Assembly (NCBI RefSeq): GCF_003751385.1
Contig: NZ_RJVA01000011.1
Coordinates: 1-64,000, forward strand
DNA length: 64,000 nucleotides
Source of the DNA: Desulfosoma caldarium
GTDB taxonomy: Bacteria; Desulfobacterota; Syntrophobacteria; Syntrophobacterales; DSM-9756
Direction: 5' to 3'
Under the pieces are notes generated by a model. It was not told the DNA's origin. It saw only the letters and a program-made list of their open reading frames with translations, and did not search any database. How positions within the stretch are numbered: the stretch's first letter is position 1; every line of letters begins with the position of its first letter. This document shows, in pieces, positions 50,954-60,317 of this stretch. Position numbers and translations under genes: made by a program.

Positions 50954-51880
50954 TCAGATCTTGGTGGCTCGAGCGACCCCGAAAATGCCCGTGGGTCGAA
51001 AGCTCAAGAAGACCAAAAGAGTGCTGAAGGCAATGAGATCCCGCAGGGTGGATGGAAAAAGGGCGGCCACGAAAATTTCTACAAAGCCGAGAAGAAATCC
51101 GCCCACAAAGGCGCCTCGAATTTCACCGATGCCGCCGATGACGGCGGCGATAAAGGCTTTCCAACCGATGAGCGCTCCCATGTAGGGTTCCAGGACCGGA
51201 TAGGCCGAAGCGAAAAGGACGCCCCCCAAAGCCGCCATGGAAGATCCCAGAATAAAGGTGAACACGATGACCCGGTCCACAGGAATGCCCATGAGAGGCA
51301 CGGCCATGCGGTCATAGGAGACGGCCCGCATGGCCATGCCCAGTTTAGTCTTTCGCACGACGGTTTCCAGAAAGAAAAAGACCAAGATCGTGGCGAGGAT
51401 GACCAGGAGCTTGACATTGGTGACCAGCACGCCACCGACGTCATAGACGGTGGCCGGAATCAGCGTGGGAAAACTGCGTCGGCTGGCGCCCAAGAGGGCC
51501 AAGTTGCCGTTTTCCAAGAGCAGGCCGCACATGAGGGCGGTGATGACCACGTAGAGGCGCGGAGCCCCTCGACGGCGCAGAGGTCGATAGGCCACCCTTT
51601 CCAAGGTCACGCCCACGAGGGCGGTCAAAGCCATGGTGGCCACAATGGTGAGGGCGAAAACCAAAGGTGGGGATAGGGCTGTGGGAAGCTTGAAGGCATA
51701 GGCGCCTAAAAGGAAATTGGCGACGAAGAAGCCAATGTAGGCTCCCACCATGAAGATGTCCCCGTGGGCGAAGTTGATCAGGAGCAGAACGCCGTAGACC
51801 AGAGTGTAGCCAAGAGCGATGAGGGCGTAAAAACTTCCCCATTGTAAGGCGTTGAGAATGTTTTGCAGCAGTAGATCCAC
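50954..51880 (-). CDS. livH: Branched-chain amino acid ABC transporter permease LivH
   Basis: 308 residues with about eight helices: ALQWGSFYALIALGYTLVYG, LINFAHGDIFMVGAYIGFF, MRAVSYDRMAVPLMGIPVDR (coupling loop) and the late IGGIGEIRGAFVGGFLLG. The other half of the channel with LivM. It is separated from livK by 271 bases that contain a hairpin terminator. Confidence 0.93.
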   Translation of the reverse strand: MDLLLQNILNALQWGSFYALIALGYTLVYGVLLLINFAHGDIFMVGAYIGFFVANFLLGAYAFKLPTALSPPLVFALTIVATMALTALVGVTLERVAYRPLRRRGAPRLYVVITALMCGLLLENGNLALLGASRRSFPTLIPATVYDVGGVLVTNVKLLVILATILVFFFLETVVRKTKLGMAMRAVSYDRMAVPLMGIPVDRVIVFTFILGSSMAALGGVLFASAYPVLEPYMGALIGWKAFIAAVIGGIGEIRGAFVGGFLLGFVEIFVAALFPSTLRDLIAFSTLLVFLSFRPTGIFGVARATKI

Positions 51881-51960
51881 TATTCGTTCCGTTTTTCGTT
51901 AAAAGTTATGGTTGGACCCTTTTCGGTGAACGTCTTGCCGTCCCCATCAAGCCTTCATTT

Positions 51961-52008
51961 TTAAAGGAGCGCCGCGAGGCCATGCGGCCCTGGCGGCGCT
52001 CCTTTTAA
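51961..52008. terminator. Bidirectional hairpin between livK and livH
   Basis: AAAGGAGCGCCGC and GCGGCGCTCCTTT form a 13-pair stem with a 17-base loop; the plus side reads on as TTTTAA and the minus side as TTTAAAAATG. On the minus strand it lies after livK and before livH. This fits partial termination that gives more binding protein than permease, common in liv operons. Confidence 0.65.
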
Positions 52009-52151
52009 TGGTGCCGTTGAACCGCGGGTCTGCGAAAGGCCGCGGAGCCTCTTTGCCTTTCACTTTCGAAGCAGCAGAAATTCATGCCCTCATGAAAAGG
52101 CAAAAGTCTCGTCCCTCTGGGGTTCCTTGAAGCCCCGGGCGGGCTTCGAAT

Positions 52152-53324
52152 TTAGGGGCACACAGACTTGAAAAATTCGAACTCACCCGTGTCACTGATC
52201 TTCACCACCACCGCGCACTTGATAGGATCCCCCTCAGGCGTGAAGGTCATCTTGCCGGTGATCCCGTCAAAGTCCTTAATCTGGGCCAAGGCGTTCTTTA
52301 CTTTTTCCCGGTCTTTGTCCAGATTTCCGGTCAATCCACCCGTGTTTTGAATGGCTTGAATCAGCAGCCGAATGGCATCCCAGGTGAGTGCCGCCACATC
52401 GTCCGGAACATACCCGTACTTGGCATTGTATTTATCGATGAACTCTTTCGTGGCCCCCTTGGCTCCGGCCGCCGCATAGTGGGTTGTGAAGAAAAGACCC
52501 TTGCAGTCGTCGCCGCACAGTTTCATCAGTTCCGCCGACCCCCAGCTGTCACTGCCCATAATGGGTTTTTTCCAGCCCAGCTGATGGGCCTGTTTAACGA
52601 TGAGCGGCACTTCGTCGTAGTATTGCGGGGTAAAGAGCACATCGGCACCGGACTTGACGATGTTGGTCAGCTGAGCACTGAAGTCGCGGTCCTTGGTGGT
52701 GAAGGTTTCAAAGGCCACGACGCTACCGGGACCATGAATCTTTTCAAAGGCTTCCTTGAAGTATTGCGCAAGCCCCATGGGATAATCGCTGGCGATGTCG
52801 TAAAGGACCGCAGCTTTTTTCGCCTGGAATTCTTCCGAGGCGAACTTGGCCGCTACAGGGCCTTGAAATGGATCCAGGAAACAGGCACGAAACACATAGG
52901 GTCGATCTGTGGTGGTCTGAGGGTTAGTGGACCAAGGGGAAATCATGGGTGTTTTGTAGGAGTTGCAGACTTCTCCCGCGGGAATGGCCTGCTTGCTGGC
53001 TTGAGGGCCGATGACGGCCAGCACCTGGTCCTGCGTGATAAGCTTCAAGGCCGCGGCTGTGGCCGACTCCGCCTTGGATTCGTTGTCCTCGTAAATGAAT
53101 TGCAACATGTAGGTCTTGTCCCCGACCTTGATGCCACCTGCCCCGTTCACTTCCGCCAGAAGAATCTCCGCGGCATATTTGGATCCTTCGCCCACCTTGG
53201 GAATGTCCCCGGTCAGAGGAATGTTGAAACCGATCTTGATGGTGTCCACGGCCCACACCCCAGGTGCGCAAACTAGGACGGCCATGAGGATCAAGAAAAC
53301 AGTCAAGGGTTTTCTTTGGGACAT
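52152..53324 (-). CDS. livK: Branched-chain amino acid ABC transporter substrate-binding protein LivK
   Basis: 390 residues, periplasmic: signal peptide (LTVFLILMAVLVCAPGVWAV), then KIGFNIPLTGDIPKVGEGSK, LITQDQVLAVIGPQASKQAI, SPWSTNPQTTTDRPYVFRAC, AVLYDIASDYPMGLAQYFKE. These are Peripla_BP_6 features with ligand loops. ATG 53324 has GGGAGGAAAA just upstream; the longer frame starts without a site. It is the substrate-recognition unit for livHMGF; branched-chain amino acids are the default guess, aromatic acids an alternative. Confidence 0.92.
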   Translation of the reverse strand: MSQRKPLTVFLILMAVLVCAPGVWAVDTIKIGFNIPLTGDIPKVGEGSKYAAEILLAEVNGAGGIKVGDKTYMLQFIYEDNESKAESATAAALKLITQDQVLAVIGPQASKQAIPAGEVCNSYKTPMISPWSTNPQTTTDRPYVFRACFLDPFQGPVAAKFASEEFQAKKAAVLYDIASDYPMGLAQYFKEAFEKIHGPGSVVAFETFTTKDRDFSAQLTNIVKSGADVLFTPQYYDEVPLIVKQAHQLGWKKPIMGSDSWGSAELMKLCGDDCKGLFFTTHYAAAGAKGATKEFIDKYNAKYGYVPDDVAALTWDAIRLLIQAIQNTGGLTGNLDKDREKVKNALAQIKDFDGITGKMTFTPEGDPIKCAVVVKISDTGEFEFFKSVCP

Positions 53325-53488
53325 GGCTTTTCCTCCCTGGCTTGAAAAGTGAAAGGGTTTATGGCACATCACATTTGGGTCAAAATGGGGCTTTCATAGC
53401 ACAGGCTCACATGCGCTTTCAATCACGAAGCTTTACGTAAAAAGAATTGGTACACCAGCGCCAAGGTTCATGAAAGGAGTCAAAGCTC

Positions 53489-55189
53489 ATGCTGCTCCAC
53501 CCTAAAAAGGAAAGCTACGGTTATCTAGATTCGCGGTCGCAGGAGATCATGCACAAGACCATCGAGTTTTTTGAAGCGAAAGGAAAGGCCAAGCTTAAGG
53601 AAGACTATCACAAGCAGGTCTGGTACAAGGACTTTCTGCAGTTCGTTAAGGAAAACGAAATCTTTGCCCCGCTTCTGACTCCCTCGGGCTACGGCGGAGG
53701 CGACCCGGTCTATCGCTGGGATACGCGGCGCATCTGCGACATGAATGAAATTCTGGGCTTCTACGGCCTGCCTTACTGGTACACCTGGCAGGTGACCATT
53801 TTGGGGCTGGGCCCTATCTGGATGAGCGCCAATGAGACGGCCAAAAAGAAGGCGGCACAGCTCCTGAAGGAAGGCCACATCTTCGCCTTTGGCCTGTCGG
53901 AACGGGCGCACGGCGCGGACCTCTATTCCACCGAAATGGCGTTGACCCCGTTGGGCAATGGGCGTTACGTGGCCGACGGTGGCAAATATTACATCGGCAA
54001 CGGCAATGAAGCCGCCATGGTCTCCACTTTTGGCAAAAACAGCGAAACCGGTGAGTACGTTTTTTTTGCTGTAGATTCCCGCCATGAAGCTTACGAGTGC
54101 ATTCAAAACGTGGTGGCTTGGCAGGGGTTCGTGGCCGAATACGCCCTGAACGGCTATCCGGTGACCGAAGACGACATCCTGTCCACGGGCCAGGCGGCCT
54201 GGGACGCAGCCCTGAACACGGTCAATGTGGGTAAGTTCAATCTGGGGTGGGCCTCCATCGGCATTTGCACCCACGCTTTCTATGAAGCCATCACGCACGC
54301 CGCCAACCGAAATCTCTACGGTAAGTGGGTGAGCGATTTCCCTCACATTCGGCAACTTTTCGTGGACGCCTATGCACGGCTGGCCGCCATGAAGCTCTTT
54401 TCCACTCGCGCCATCGATTATATGCGATCCGCGTCCCGGGAAGACCGCCGCTACCTGCTCTACAACCCCATGGTGAAGATGAAAGTGACCACCGAAGGCG
54501 AGCACGTGATCAACCTGCTATGGGACGTGATTGCGGCCCGCGGCTTTGAAAAGGACGTCTACTTCGAAATGGCCGCTCGGGAAATCCGCGCCCTTCCCAA
54601 GCTGGAAGGAACCGTGCATGTGAACATGGCTTTGGTGGTCAAATTCATGAAAAACTTCCTTTTCAACCCGGCACCGTTTCCGCATATCCCTAAACGGGAC
54701 GATGCGGCGAACGATGATTTCCTCTTCAACCAGGGCCCCACGGGTGGTCTCAGTCAAGTGCTCTTCCACGACTACCGCATCGCCTACGACAGCATGGATC
54801 TGCCCAACCTGGCCGTCTTCAAGGAACAAATCGAGGCGTTTAAGCGATTCCTTATGGCGGCCCCGCCCAGCAAGGAGCAGAGCCGCGACATCGACTTTCT
54901 GTTAAGTCTCGGAGAACTTTTTACACTCGTGGCTTACGGCCAGCTCATTCTGGAAGAGGCCGCCATGGACAATGTGGACAAGAACCTCGTGGATCAGATC
55001 TTTGATGTCATGGTCCGCGATTTTTCCAAGTTCGCCCTGGAGATCTACTCCAAACCCAGCAGTACGCCCGAACAGATGGATTTGTGCCAGAAGATGATCC
55101 GCAAGCCTCACGTGGATTCGGCCCGGTTTGCGACCGTCTGGAACGACCACATCTATGCGCTCAAAGGTGCCTATGAAATGAACAGATGA
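53489..55189 (+). CDS. Acyl-CoA dehydrogenase family protein (large form)
   Basis: FAD enzyme that introduces a 2,3-double bond into an acyl-CoA. 566 residues, longer than the usual 380-400: the standard N-terminal/middle domains have PSGYGGGDP, AFGLSERAHGADLYSTEM and KYYIGNGNEAA. The C-terminal helical bundle is extended by about 150 residues (AAPPSKEQSRDIDFLLSLG onward), like the large ACAD branch. A catalytic Glu is not obvious to me by eye. ATG 53489 follows AAAGGAG. It diverges from livK and precedes an OYE-type reductase. Confidence 0.88.
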   Translation: MLLHPKKESYGYLDSRSQEIMHKTIEFFEAKGKAKLKEDYHKQVWYKDFLQFVKENEIFAPLLTPSGYGGGDPVYRWDTRRICDMNEILGFYGLPYWYTWQVTILGLGPIWMSANETAKKKAAQLLKEGHIFAFGLSERAHGADLYSTEMALTPLGNGRYVADGGKYYIGNGNEAAMVSTFGKNSETGEYVFFAVDSRHEAYECIQNVVAWQGFVAEYALNGYPVTEDDILSTGQAAWDAALNTVNVGKFNLGWASIGICTHAFYEAITHAANRNLYGKWVSDFPHIRQLFVDAYARLAAMKLFSTRAIDYMRSASREDRRYLLYNPMVKMKVTTEGEHVINLLWDVIAARGFEKDVYFEMAAREIRALPKLEGTVHVNMALVVKFMKNFLFNPAPFPHIPKRDDAANDDFLFNQGPTGGLSQVLFHDYRIAYDSMDLPNLAVFKEQIEAFKRFLMAAPPSKEQSRDIDFLLSLGELFTLVAYGQLILEEAAMDNVDKNLVDQIFDVMVRDFSKFALEIYSKPSSTPEQMDLCQKMIRKPHVDSARFATVWNDHIYALKGAYEMNR

Positions 55190-55324
55190 CGAATAACGGG
55201 AAAGGAAGGCGAGTACGTTGTGGCCATCCAGGATGCCATGACCTCGAGAAACCTGCCGGTCAAGGAAAAGCATGTCTTTCCTTTTCCGTGCTAACCTGCG
55301 ATTGCCGACAAAAGGAGACGCCCC

Positions 55325-56482
55325 ATGACACGCTACCCAAGGCTTTTCTCCCCCATCGTGTTAAAAGGCTTTACCCTTGCCAATCGGATCACCATGGCTC
55401 CCCTTTTTGCCGGTTACGCAGGTGCCGACGGCACGGTCACCCCGCTCCTTCTGGATCATTACCGGGAAATGGCGCGATCGGGGGCGGCCATGATCGTGGT
55501 GGAAAACATCGCGGTTCATGTAACGGGCTTGGGAAGTCCATATATGCTCCGTGCCGACGACGATCGCTACCTGCCGGGCTTGGAACAACTGGCCCGAATC
55601 ATTAAGGGTGAAGGAGCTGTGGCGGCGGCCCAGATTAACCACGCGGGCCGATTTGCTTACACGCCAGAGCGCTTAGCGCCGTCGCCTTTTCGAACGGGTG
55701 AGGTCGTGCCCAAAGAGATGGACGAAAGGGATATGGAAACCATCCGCCAAGCCTATGCGGCCGCAGGTCGAAGACTGCGGGACGCTGGATTCGATGTGGT
55801 GGAGATTCACGGCGGTACAGGATACCTGCTGGTGCAGTTTCTGTCGCCGCGGACCAACCAGCGCCGGGACGCCTACGGAGGACCGCTGGAGAGCCGCATG
55901 CGCTATCCCCTGGAGGTGGTGGAAGCGGTTCAGGATGCCGTGGGTGCCGGCTTTCCGGTGGGCTATCGGTTTCTGGCCGATGAGTGCCTTCCAGATGGAC
56001 TCGGCCTGGAGGAGACATCCGTTTACGCCGTGGAACTGGAGAAGCGGCGGGTGGCCTATCTTTCCGTCATGGCCGGAACCTACGATTCCTTTTTCCTGCC
56101 GGACTATCTCGCCAGAGAAAAGAGGCAGGGGTACATGGTCGATTTTGCCGCCCGAATCAAAAAGGCCGTCCCCAGCACTCCCATCATTACCGCCGGGCGC
56201 ATTCAGGATCCGCAGACGGCCGAAAGCATTCTCACGGAAGGCAAGGCGGACCTCATCGGGCTGGCCCGCATCCTTTTTGCCGATCCTCTCTGGCCCAGGA
56301 AAGCCAAGGGTGAAGTGGCGGACTCCATCGTGCGATGCGAACCAACCTGTTCGCTGTGCATGAAGCGGGTCATGAAAGGAAAGCCCGCCCTATGTTCCCA
56401 GTGGCCCAAGGAAAAGAGAGAGGCGTTTCTCGCCCGGTGCAACGAATCGCCGGATGAAGTCCAACGGGACATGGAGGCATGA
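55325..56482 (+). CDS. Old Yellow Enzyme-type NADH:flavin oxidoreductase (FadH N-terminal-like)
   Basis: 385-residue FMN TIM-barrel that reduces an activated C=C bond. Motifs: RITMAPLFAGYAGADGTVT, VAAAQINHAGRFAY, the active-site HGGTGYLLVQFLSPRTNQR, AYGGPLESRMRYPLEVVEAV and IITAGRIQDPQTAESIL. Near the C-terminus, cysteines spaced 0, +4, +7, +19 (CEPTCSLCMKR...C) resemble the 4Fe-4S site of 2,4-dienoyl-CoA reductase, but the NADPH domain of full FadH is missing. ATG 55325 after AAAGGAG. Neighbouring ACAD suggests an enoyl- or dienoyl-CoA substrate. Confidence 0.88.
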   Translation: MTRYPRLFSPIVLKGFTLANRITMAPLFAGYAGADGTVTPLLLDHYREMARSGAAMIVVENIAVHVTGLGSPYMLRADDDRYLPGLEQLARIIKGEGAVAAAQINHAGRFAYTPERLAPSPFRTGEVVPKEMDERDMETIRQAYAAAGRRLRDAGFDVVEIHGGTGYLLVQFLSPRTNQRRDAYGGPLESRMRYPLEVVEAVQDAVGAGFPVGYRFLADECLPDGLGLEETSVYAVELEKRRVAYLSVMAGTYDSFFLPDYLAREKRQGYMVDFAARIKKAVPSTPIITAGRIQDPQTAESILTEGKADLIGLARILFADPLWPRKAKGEVADSIVRCEPTCSLCMKRVMKGKPALCSQWPKEKREAFLARCNESPDEVQRDMEA

Positions 56483-56505
56483 GCGCGGGAACACGGAGAA
56501 AGGTC

Positions 56506-57404
56506 ATGGATGAGGAGTTTTACCATCGTCTTTTGGATGTCATGGCCGACGGCGTCTATTTTGTGGACACGGCCCGACGAATCACTTTCTGGAACAAGGG
56601 GGGGAGCGCATCAGTGGTTACACCGCCCAGGAGGTGCTGGGAAGGTCCTGCGCCGATAACATCCTGAGGCACGTGGACGCCGCAGGGCGGGAACTGTGCC
56701 TGGACGGCTGCCCGCTGGAGGCCGTGGTCCAGGACGGCCGAATGCACGAGGCTCAAGTTTACCTGCACCACAAGCTGGGGCACCGAGTTCCTGTGCATGT
56801 GCGTGCCACGGCCCTGCGAGATCCCGCCGGCCACATCCAGGGAGCCGTGGAAACTTTCCGCCCCGCTTTCGAAAAAATCAATGTTCTCCATGAGCTTCAG
56901 AAGCTTCGAAAGGAGGTGCTCAGAGACCCACTCACCGGTGTGGGCAATCGCCGCTATGCCGAGATGTGCCTTCAGGAATGCGAAAAGAATGCAAAGGAAC
57001 ACGGCGTCCCCTACGGCGTTCTCATGGTGGATATCGACCATTTTAAAGCCGTCAATGACACCTGGGGCCACGGCGTGGGCGACAAAGTGCTCAGGATGGT
57101 GGCGGCCGTGCTAGACGGTTCCGTCAGAGGCCTGGATGCCGCCTGCCGATGGGGTGGGGAGGAATTCGTGGTTCTGTGCCGCAACACTTCCACCGACGGG
57201 TTGCGCGCTGTGGCGGAACGCCTGCGCATGCTCGTTGAAAAGAGCTGGCTCGATCACCAGGGGAAACAGATCGCGGTGACCGTTTCCATCGGAGGCGCCA
57301 TCTCCCGCCCGGGCGAAACCGCCGAGGCCGTCGTGGACCGGGCCGACCAGCAGCTTTATCGAAGCAAGAATGAAGGCCGAAACCGGGTGAGCCTTGAAGG
57401 ATGA
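56506..57404 (+). pseudogene. PAS-GGDEF diguanylate cyclase, frameshifted at a G7 run
   Basis: Makes cyclic-di-GMP when intact. The PAS start MDEEFYHRLLDVMADGVYFVD and ITFWNKG is in one frame; after seven G at 56598-56604 the continuation ERISGYTAQEVLGRSC lies in the +1 frame. One more G would restore the full 300-codon reading. The rest is intact: heme-free PAS with CLDGCPLEAV, coiled linker, the GGDEF domain with DPLTGVGNRR, active site GGEEF and an inhibitory RGLD I-site five residues before it. ATG 56506 follows GGAGAAAGG. The shift may be a genuine mutation, slippage-controlled, or a sequencing error in the homopolymer. Confidence 0.8.
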
Positions 57405-57598
57405 GGCGTTGTGGGTGATGCATGCCACGTGAGCAGAAAATGCCCGGAAATCCTTGAGCGATGGGAAGGGTTTTGCTCCCGTCCAAGGGTTCGGCGCGTC
57501 GGTGCCCAAGGCCACCCCATACGTTCTTTGCAGCCCGCAGGCGTGCAGTGATGGGCCCTCGCCTGTTCCGCACCGGCAGAGAAAAACTCGACTCTTCG

Positions 57599-58051
57599 CT
57601 AGGCGTTTGAGAGCATTGCCAGACCCGGGGGTAGCAAGGCAATCTGGTTTTTGGCCAGTTTCACAAAATTCCTTTCGAGCAAATTCAGACGCAATCGGCC
57701 ACTGTCCGTCTTGGCCAAAAAGATTTCCCGTAAGGCTGTAACGCCCGCGAAGTCGTCCTCCAACACGCCCTGCACTTTCAGGTCCGATGCGCACTAGAAG
57801 ATCTTTTTGGCCGCGATGCCCATGGGCGTTTCCCCGTATAGAATGCGTCGTTCAAAGGACCACTCTTCCCAGCCCGGATTGGCTAACGTGGGTGCCACGA
57901 TGACGTCGGTCTTTTCGTCCGCTAATCGAAGCTTAAACAAAGAAGACGGCTCGTCATCATCCGTTGTGAGGGCGGCAATGGCATCGTTCAACCGTGGAAA
58001 TAAAAAATTTAAGTATGGAACATCATGGAATAAAAGATCGACACTCTAACT
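57599..58051 (-). pseudogene. Unrecognised gene remnant with an internal TAG
   Basis: One minus-strand frame runs without gap from about 58050 (DLLFHDVPYLNFLFPRLND, then LADEKTDVIVAPTLANPGW and GETPMGIAAKKIF). It meets a TAG at 57794-57796 and continues in the same frame with DLKVQGVLEDDFAGVTALRE and LLERNFVKLAKNQIALLPPG to a TAG at 57599. The composition on both sides is protein-like and belongs together, but no start codon or known family was recognised. It looks like the C-terminal end of a lost gene. The intergenic 57405-57598 on its far side holds nothing recognised. Confidence 0.4.
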
Positions 58052-58148
58052 GAGCCGATGTGCGTCGCGAAGCATAAGCGCCCTGCCGCCACCGAAACTC
58101 CATGCAGGCTGAAGGCTTGCCGGGAGCGTTTCGAGGCACGCCAGGGCG

Positions 58149-58502
58149 CTACGCAAAAGATTCTTCCAACTCTTCGCGCTTACGCAACCACTCCTCAACG
58201 GCAGGCCTGGCGTCGGTGGGCTTTACACAGTTCCGATAGCACCATGGAGCCTGCTCGGCTCGAATGCCGTGCTGCCTCAGGAACCGATCCAAGAGGTCCA
58301 ACGACACCTCCGAAAAGAGTGCCACGAGGTGCGCGTGCCAGGGATCTGCCGGGGGATTCCCCTTGACGGCCGCAACCGGAATCTCCCCCGAAATCTCGCA
58401 GGGCGCCGACGTGTTGACCGTTTCCAGAACCACTGGGTCGGAAGAGACACATGTGGCCCTCATGAGCCCGACCGTCCTTTGCCAGAGGAGCACAAGACGC
58501 AC
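58149..58502 (-). CDS. Hypothetical protein
   Basis: 117 residues, acidic C-terminal half (LFSEVSLDLLDRFLRQHGI, PAVEEWLRKREELEES), with no membrane helix or known domain. The start is uncertain: GTG 58502 or a downstream ATG at MRATCVSS. It lies 29 bases after the next small gene on the same strand, and the two may form a pair. No function can be proposed. Confidence 0.5.
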   Translation of the reverse strand: MRLVLLWQRTVGLMRATCVSSDPVVLETVNTSAPCEISGEIPVAAVKGNPPADPWHAHLVALFSEVSLDLLDRFLRQHGIRAEQAPWCYRNCVKPTDARPAVEEWLRKREELEESFA

Positions 58503-58531
58503 GGTCGCATGCTATGGAAACCGTACAGCGA

Positions 58532-58837
58532 TTATTCCTCGTCGGCGTTCCACCATTCGTGGCAGGCCTCCTCGATGGCGTCTCGAAGCTCCTCATCCAC
58601 CTGGTCCCGAAGGCTCCAGGCCATCTCCACCCATTCTTCCATGACCCTGTGGGCCTCCACCTCGTCGCCAGCATCGTCCATGTCACTCACCATATCCATG
58701 AGATCGGCGAGCGCTTGCCGCACCGGCATAAGACCTTTGCTGGATGCCATGGGCACACCTGCCTTGATATACTCCCATGCCAGTTCGCCCGTTTCCGGCT
58801 TCCAAGACCACACGATGCGCTTTTTCTTACGTCCCAT
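58532..58837 (-). CDS. Small acidic hypothetical protein
   Basis: 101 residues beginning MGRKKKRIVWSWKPETGELA and then strongly acidic with many Met, Trp and Asp/Glu (LADLMDMVSDMDDAGDEVEA, EEWVEMAWSLRDQVDEELRD). It is predicted to be a helical cytoplasmic protein. No known family recognised. AAAGGATG-like sequence precedes the ATG at 58837. Confidence 0.6.
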   Translation of the reverse strand: MGRKKKRIVWSWKPETGELAWEYIKAGVPMASSKGLMPVRQALADLMDMVSDMDDAGDEVEAHRVMEEWVEMAWSLRDQVDEELRDAIEEACHEWWNADEE

Positions 58838-58862
58838 GACCGCATCCTTTCTAGATGGCCCT

Positions 58863-59120
58863 TCAGGCTTCTTGTGTCCGCACTTTGGTCAGTCGCTTCT
58901 CCACAGCCGTGGGTGAAACGCCCAGCGCCATGAAAAGACATAGCATCCAGATGCCCAACGCCAAAAGCTTTCCTTGGAGATCATTCTGTGATGACGACGC
59001 CGAACGTGCTGCGCCAAAAACTCGGTTTCCGGCCGCGATAGGACCACCGACAAATTGAGCTTCCGCAAAGGTGACCGCCAGGATCCATAAAATAAAGAAA
59101 GCTGGATGTTTCAGCTGCAT
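58863..59120 (-). CDS. Small membrane protein, hypothetical
   Basis: 85 residues from ATG 59120: a signal-like hydrophobic start (MQLKHPAFFILWILAVTFAE), a short polar loop rich in Ser/Ala, and a second hydrophobic helix (LLALGIWMLCLFMALGVS). The frame extends upstream to 59384, but that part is Arg/Ser/Pro-rich and looks non-coding. Ribosome-binding site is weak, so the gene is uncertain. Confidence 0.4.
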   Translation of the reverse strand: MQLKHPAFFILWILAVTFAEAQFVGGPIAAGNRVFGAARSASSSQNDLQGKLLALGIWMLCLFMALGVSPTAVEKRLTKVRTQEA

Positions 59121-59526
59121 CCTATAGAAAACTCGCTTGGCGAACAAGAACAGCTGTGCTCTCCGACTTCTTGACGACCTTATTGATTTCAGGCAAACGG
59201 AACAAAACGCGGTGACGCTCTCCAATTCCCACTCAGCCCTCAAGGCTTGGGGCGAGATGGTGGCGGAACGCGCAGCGCACTTGTCCGGAGGATCCATGGG
59301 CCGGCCTGCTGGGGGCGTTTGAAAGGCCTTGTGGCCACTTCCCGATTTCCAATGGCGCAAAGCACTGGAAGCGCAACGTGCCATAATCTATAAGGGGTCT
59401 TGAAAACCTTTACAGGGCGGCCGTGTGCCAGAGGAAAGCCCCTGAGGCACATGGCAGCGTGCTCAAAGACCATCGCGCAAGAGCGGCATCATCGCTTGCC
59501 GGCGCAGGGCAAGAAAGGAAGAGTCC
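59121..59526. other. Intergenic stretch without a supported gene
   Basis: About 400 bases between the small membrane-protein gene and the divergent flavodoxin-type gene. Short frames on both strands lack motifs and ribosome-binding sites. It probably contains the promoter of the flavodoxin-type gene. Confidence 0.4.
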
Positions 59527-60150
59527 ATGCGTATCGTGGGTATTTACGGATCGCCGCGGGCGGGAGGAAACACGGACAAAATGCTGGATGCTTTCTTGGA
59601 AGGAGCGCGGCAGGAAGGCGCTCTGGTCAGCCCGATTTACGTAAGAAAACTTGCGATGCAAGGCTGTCTCGGATGCGGAGGATGCGACGAGACGGGCCAA
59701 TGTGTGGTCAAGGATGACATGCAAAATGTGTATCCCCTGCTGGAAGCAGCGCAAGGGATTGTTTTGGCTTCCCCGGTCTATTTTTACAATCTCACCGGCC
59801 AAGTGAAGCTTCTCATCGATCGCAGCCAAGCCCTGTTCATGAAAAAAAGCCTGAGCGCAAAAGCCCATCCTCCATCGGGTCCCGCCGCGTCCAAAGAAGG
59901 CAAGAAAGGGTTCTTGCTCAGCGCCGCAGCCACTCGAGGGAAAAAGCTTTTTGACTGTGCCCGTTTGACGTTTACCTATTTCATGGACGCTCTTGGTGGA
60001 CATATGGTGGGCGAGTTGTGTCTGAGGGAGTTGGAGGGAAAGAAGGACGTGGAAAAGGATTTGAGATGGCTGAGCCAGTGCCGTGCGGAGGGAGAGCGCT
60101 TTGCCCGTTCCTTGACTGATGGACCGGTTGAGGCCGACGGCGCCGTCTAA
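59527..60150 (+). CDS. NADPH-dependent FMN reductase / iron-sulfur flavoprotein-like
   Basis: 207 residues, flavodoxin fold: IVGIYGSPRAGGNTDKMLDA binds FMN phosphate and ASPVYFYNLTGQVKLLIDR is the second signature. The CLGCGGCDETGQC segment near residues 47-59 resembles the compact cysteine motif of iron-sulfur flavoproteins of anaerobes. ATG 59527 follows AAAGGAAG. It probably reduces flavin or a small acceptor, possibly in oxidative defence. A single gene; partner unknown. Confidence 0.85.
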   Translation: MRIVGIYGSPRAGGNTDKMLDAFLEGARQEGALVSPIYVRKLAMQGCLGCGGCDETGQCVVKDDMQNVYPLLEAAQGIVLASPVYFYNLTGQVKLLIDRSQALFMKKSLSAKAHPPSGPAASKEGKKGFLLSAAATRGKKLFDCARLTFTYFMDALGGHMVGELCLRELEGKKDVEKDLRWLSQCRAEGERFARSLTDGPVEADGAV

Positions 60151-60317
60151 GAGCTCACTGTTCTGAGGGCCTTAAGATCGGCAGCGATCTCGGAAGCGTC
60201 TTGAAGGGAATCTTTCACGGCATGAGTTGTCCGGGCTTCGCAAGGCGCGATAAAGTCTTGCGGCGCCCGCTGCCCCTGCACAGGCTGTCTTTTTGGACGA
60301 GCGGTGAAAGGGGCGTC

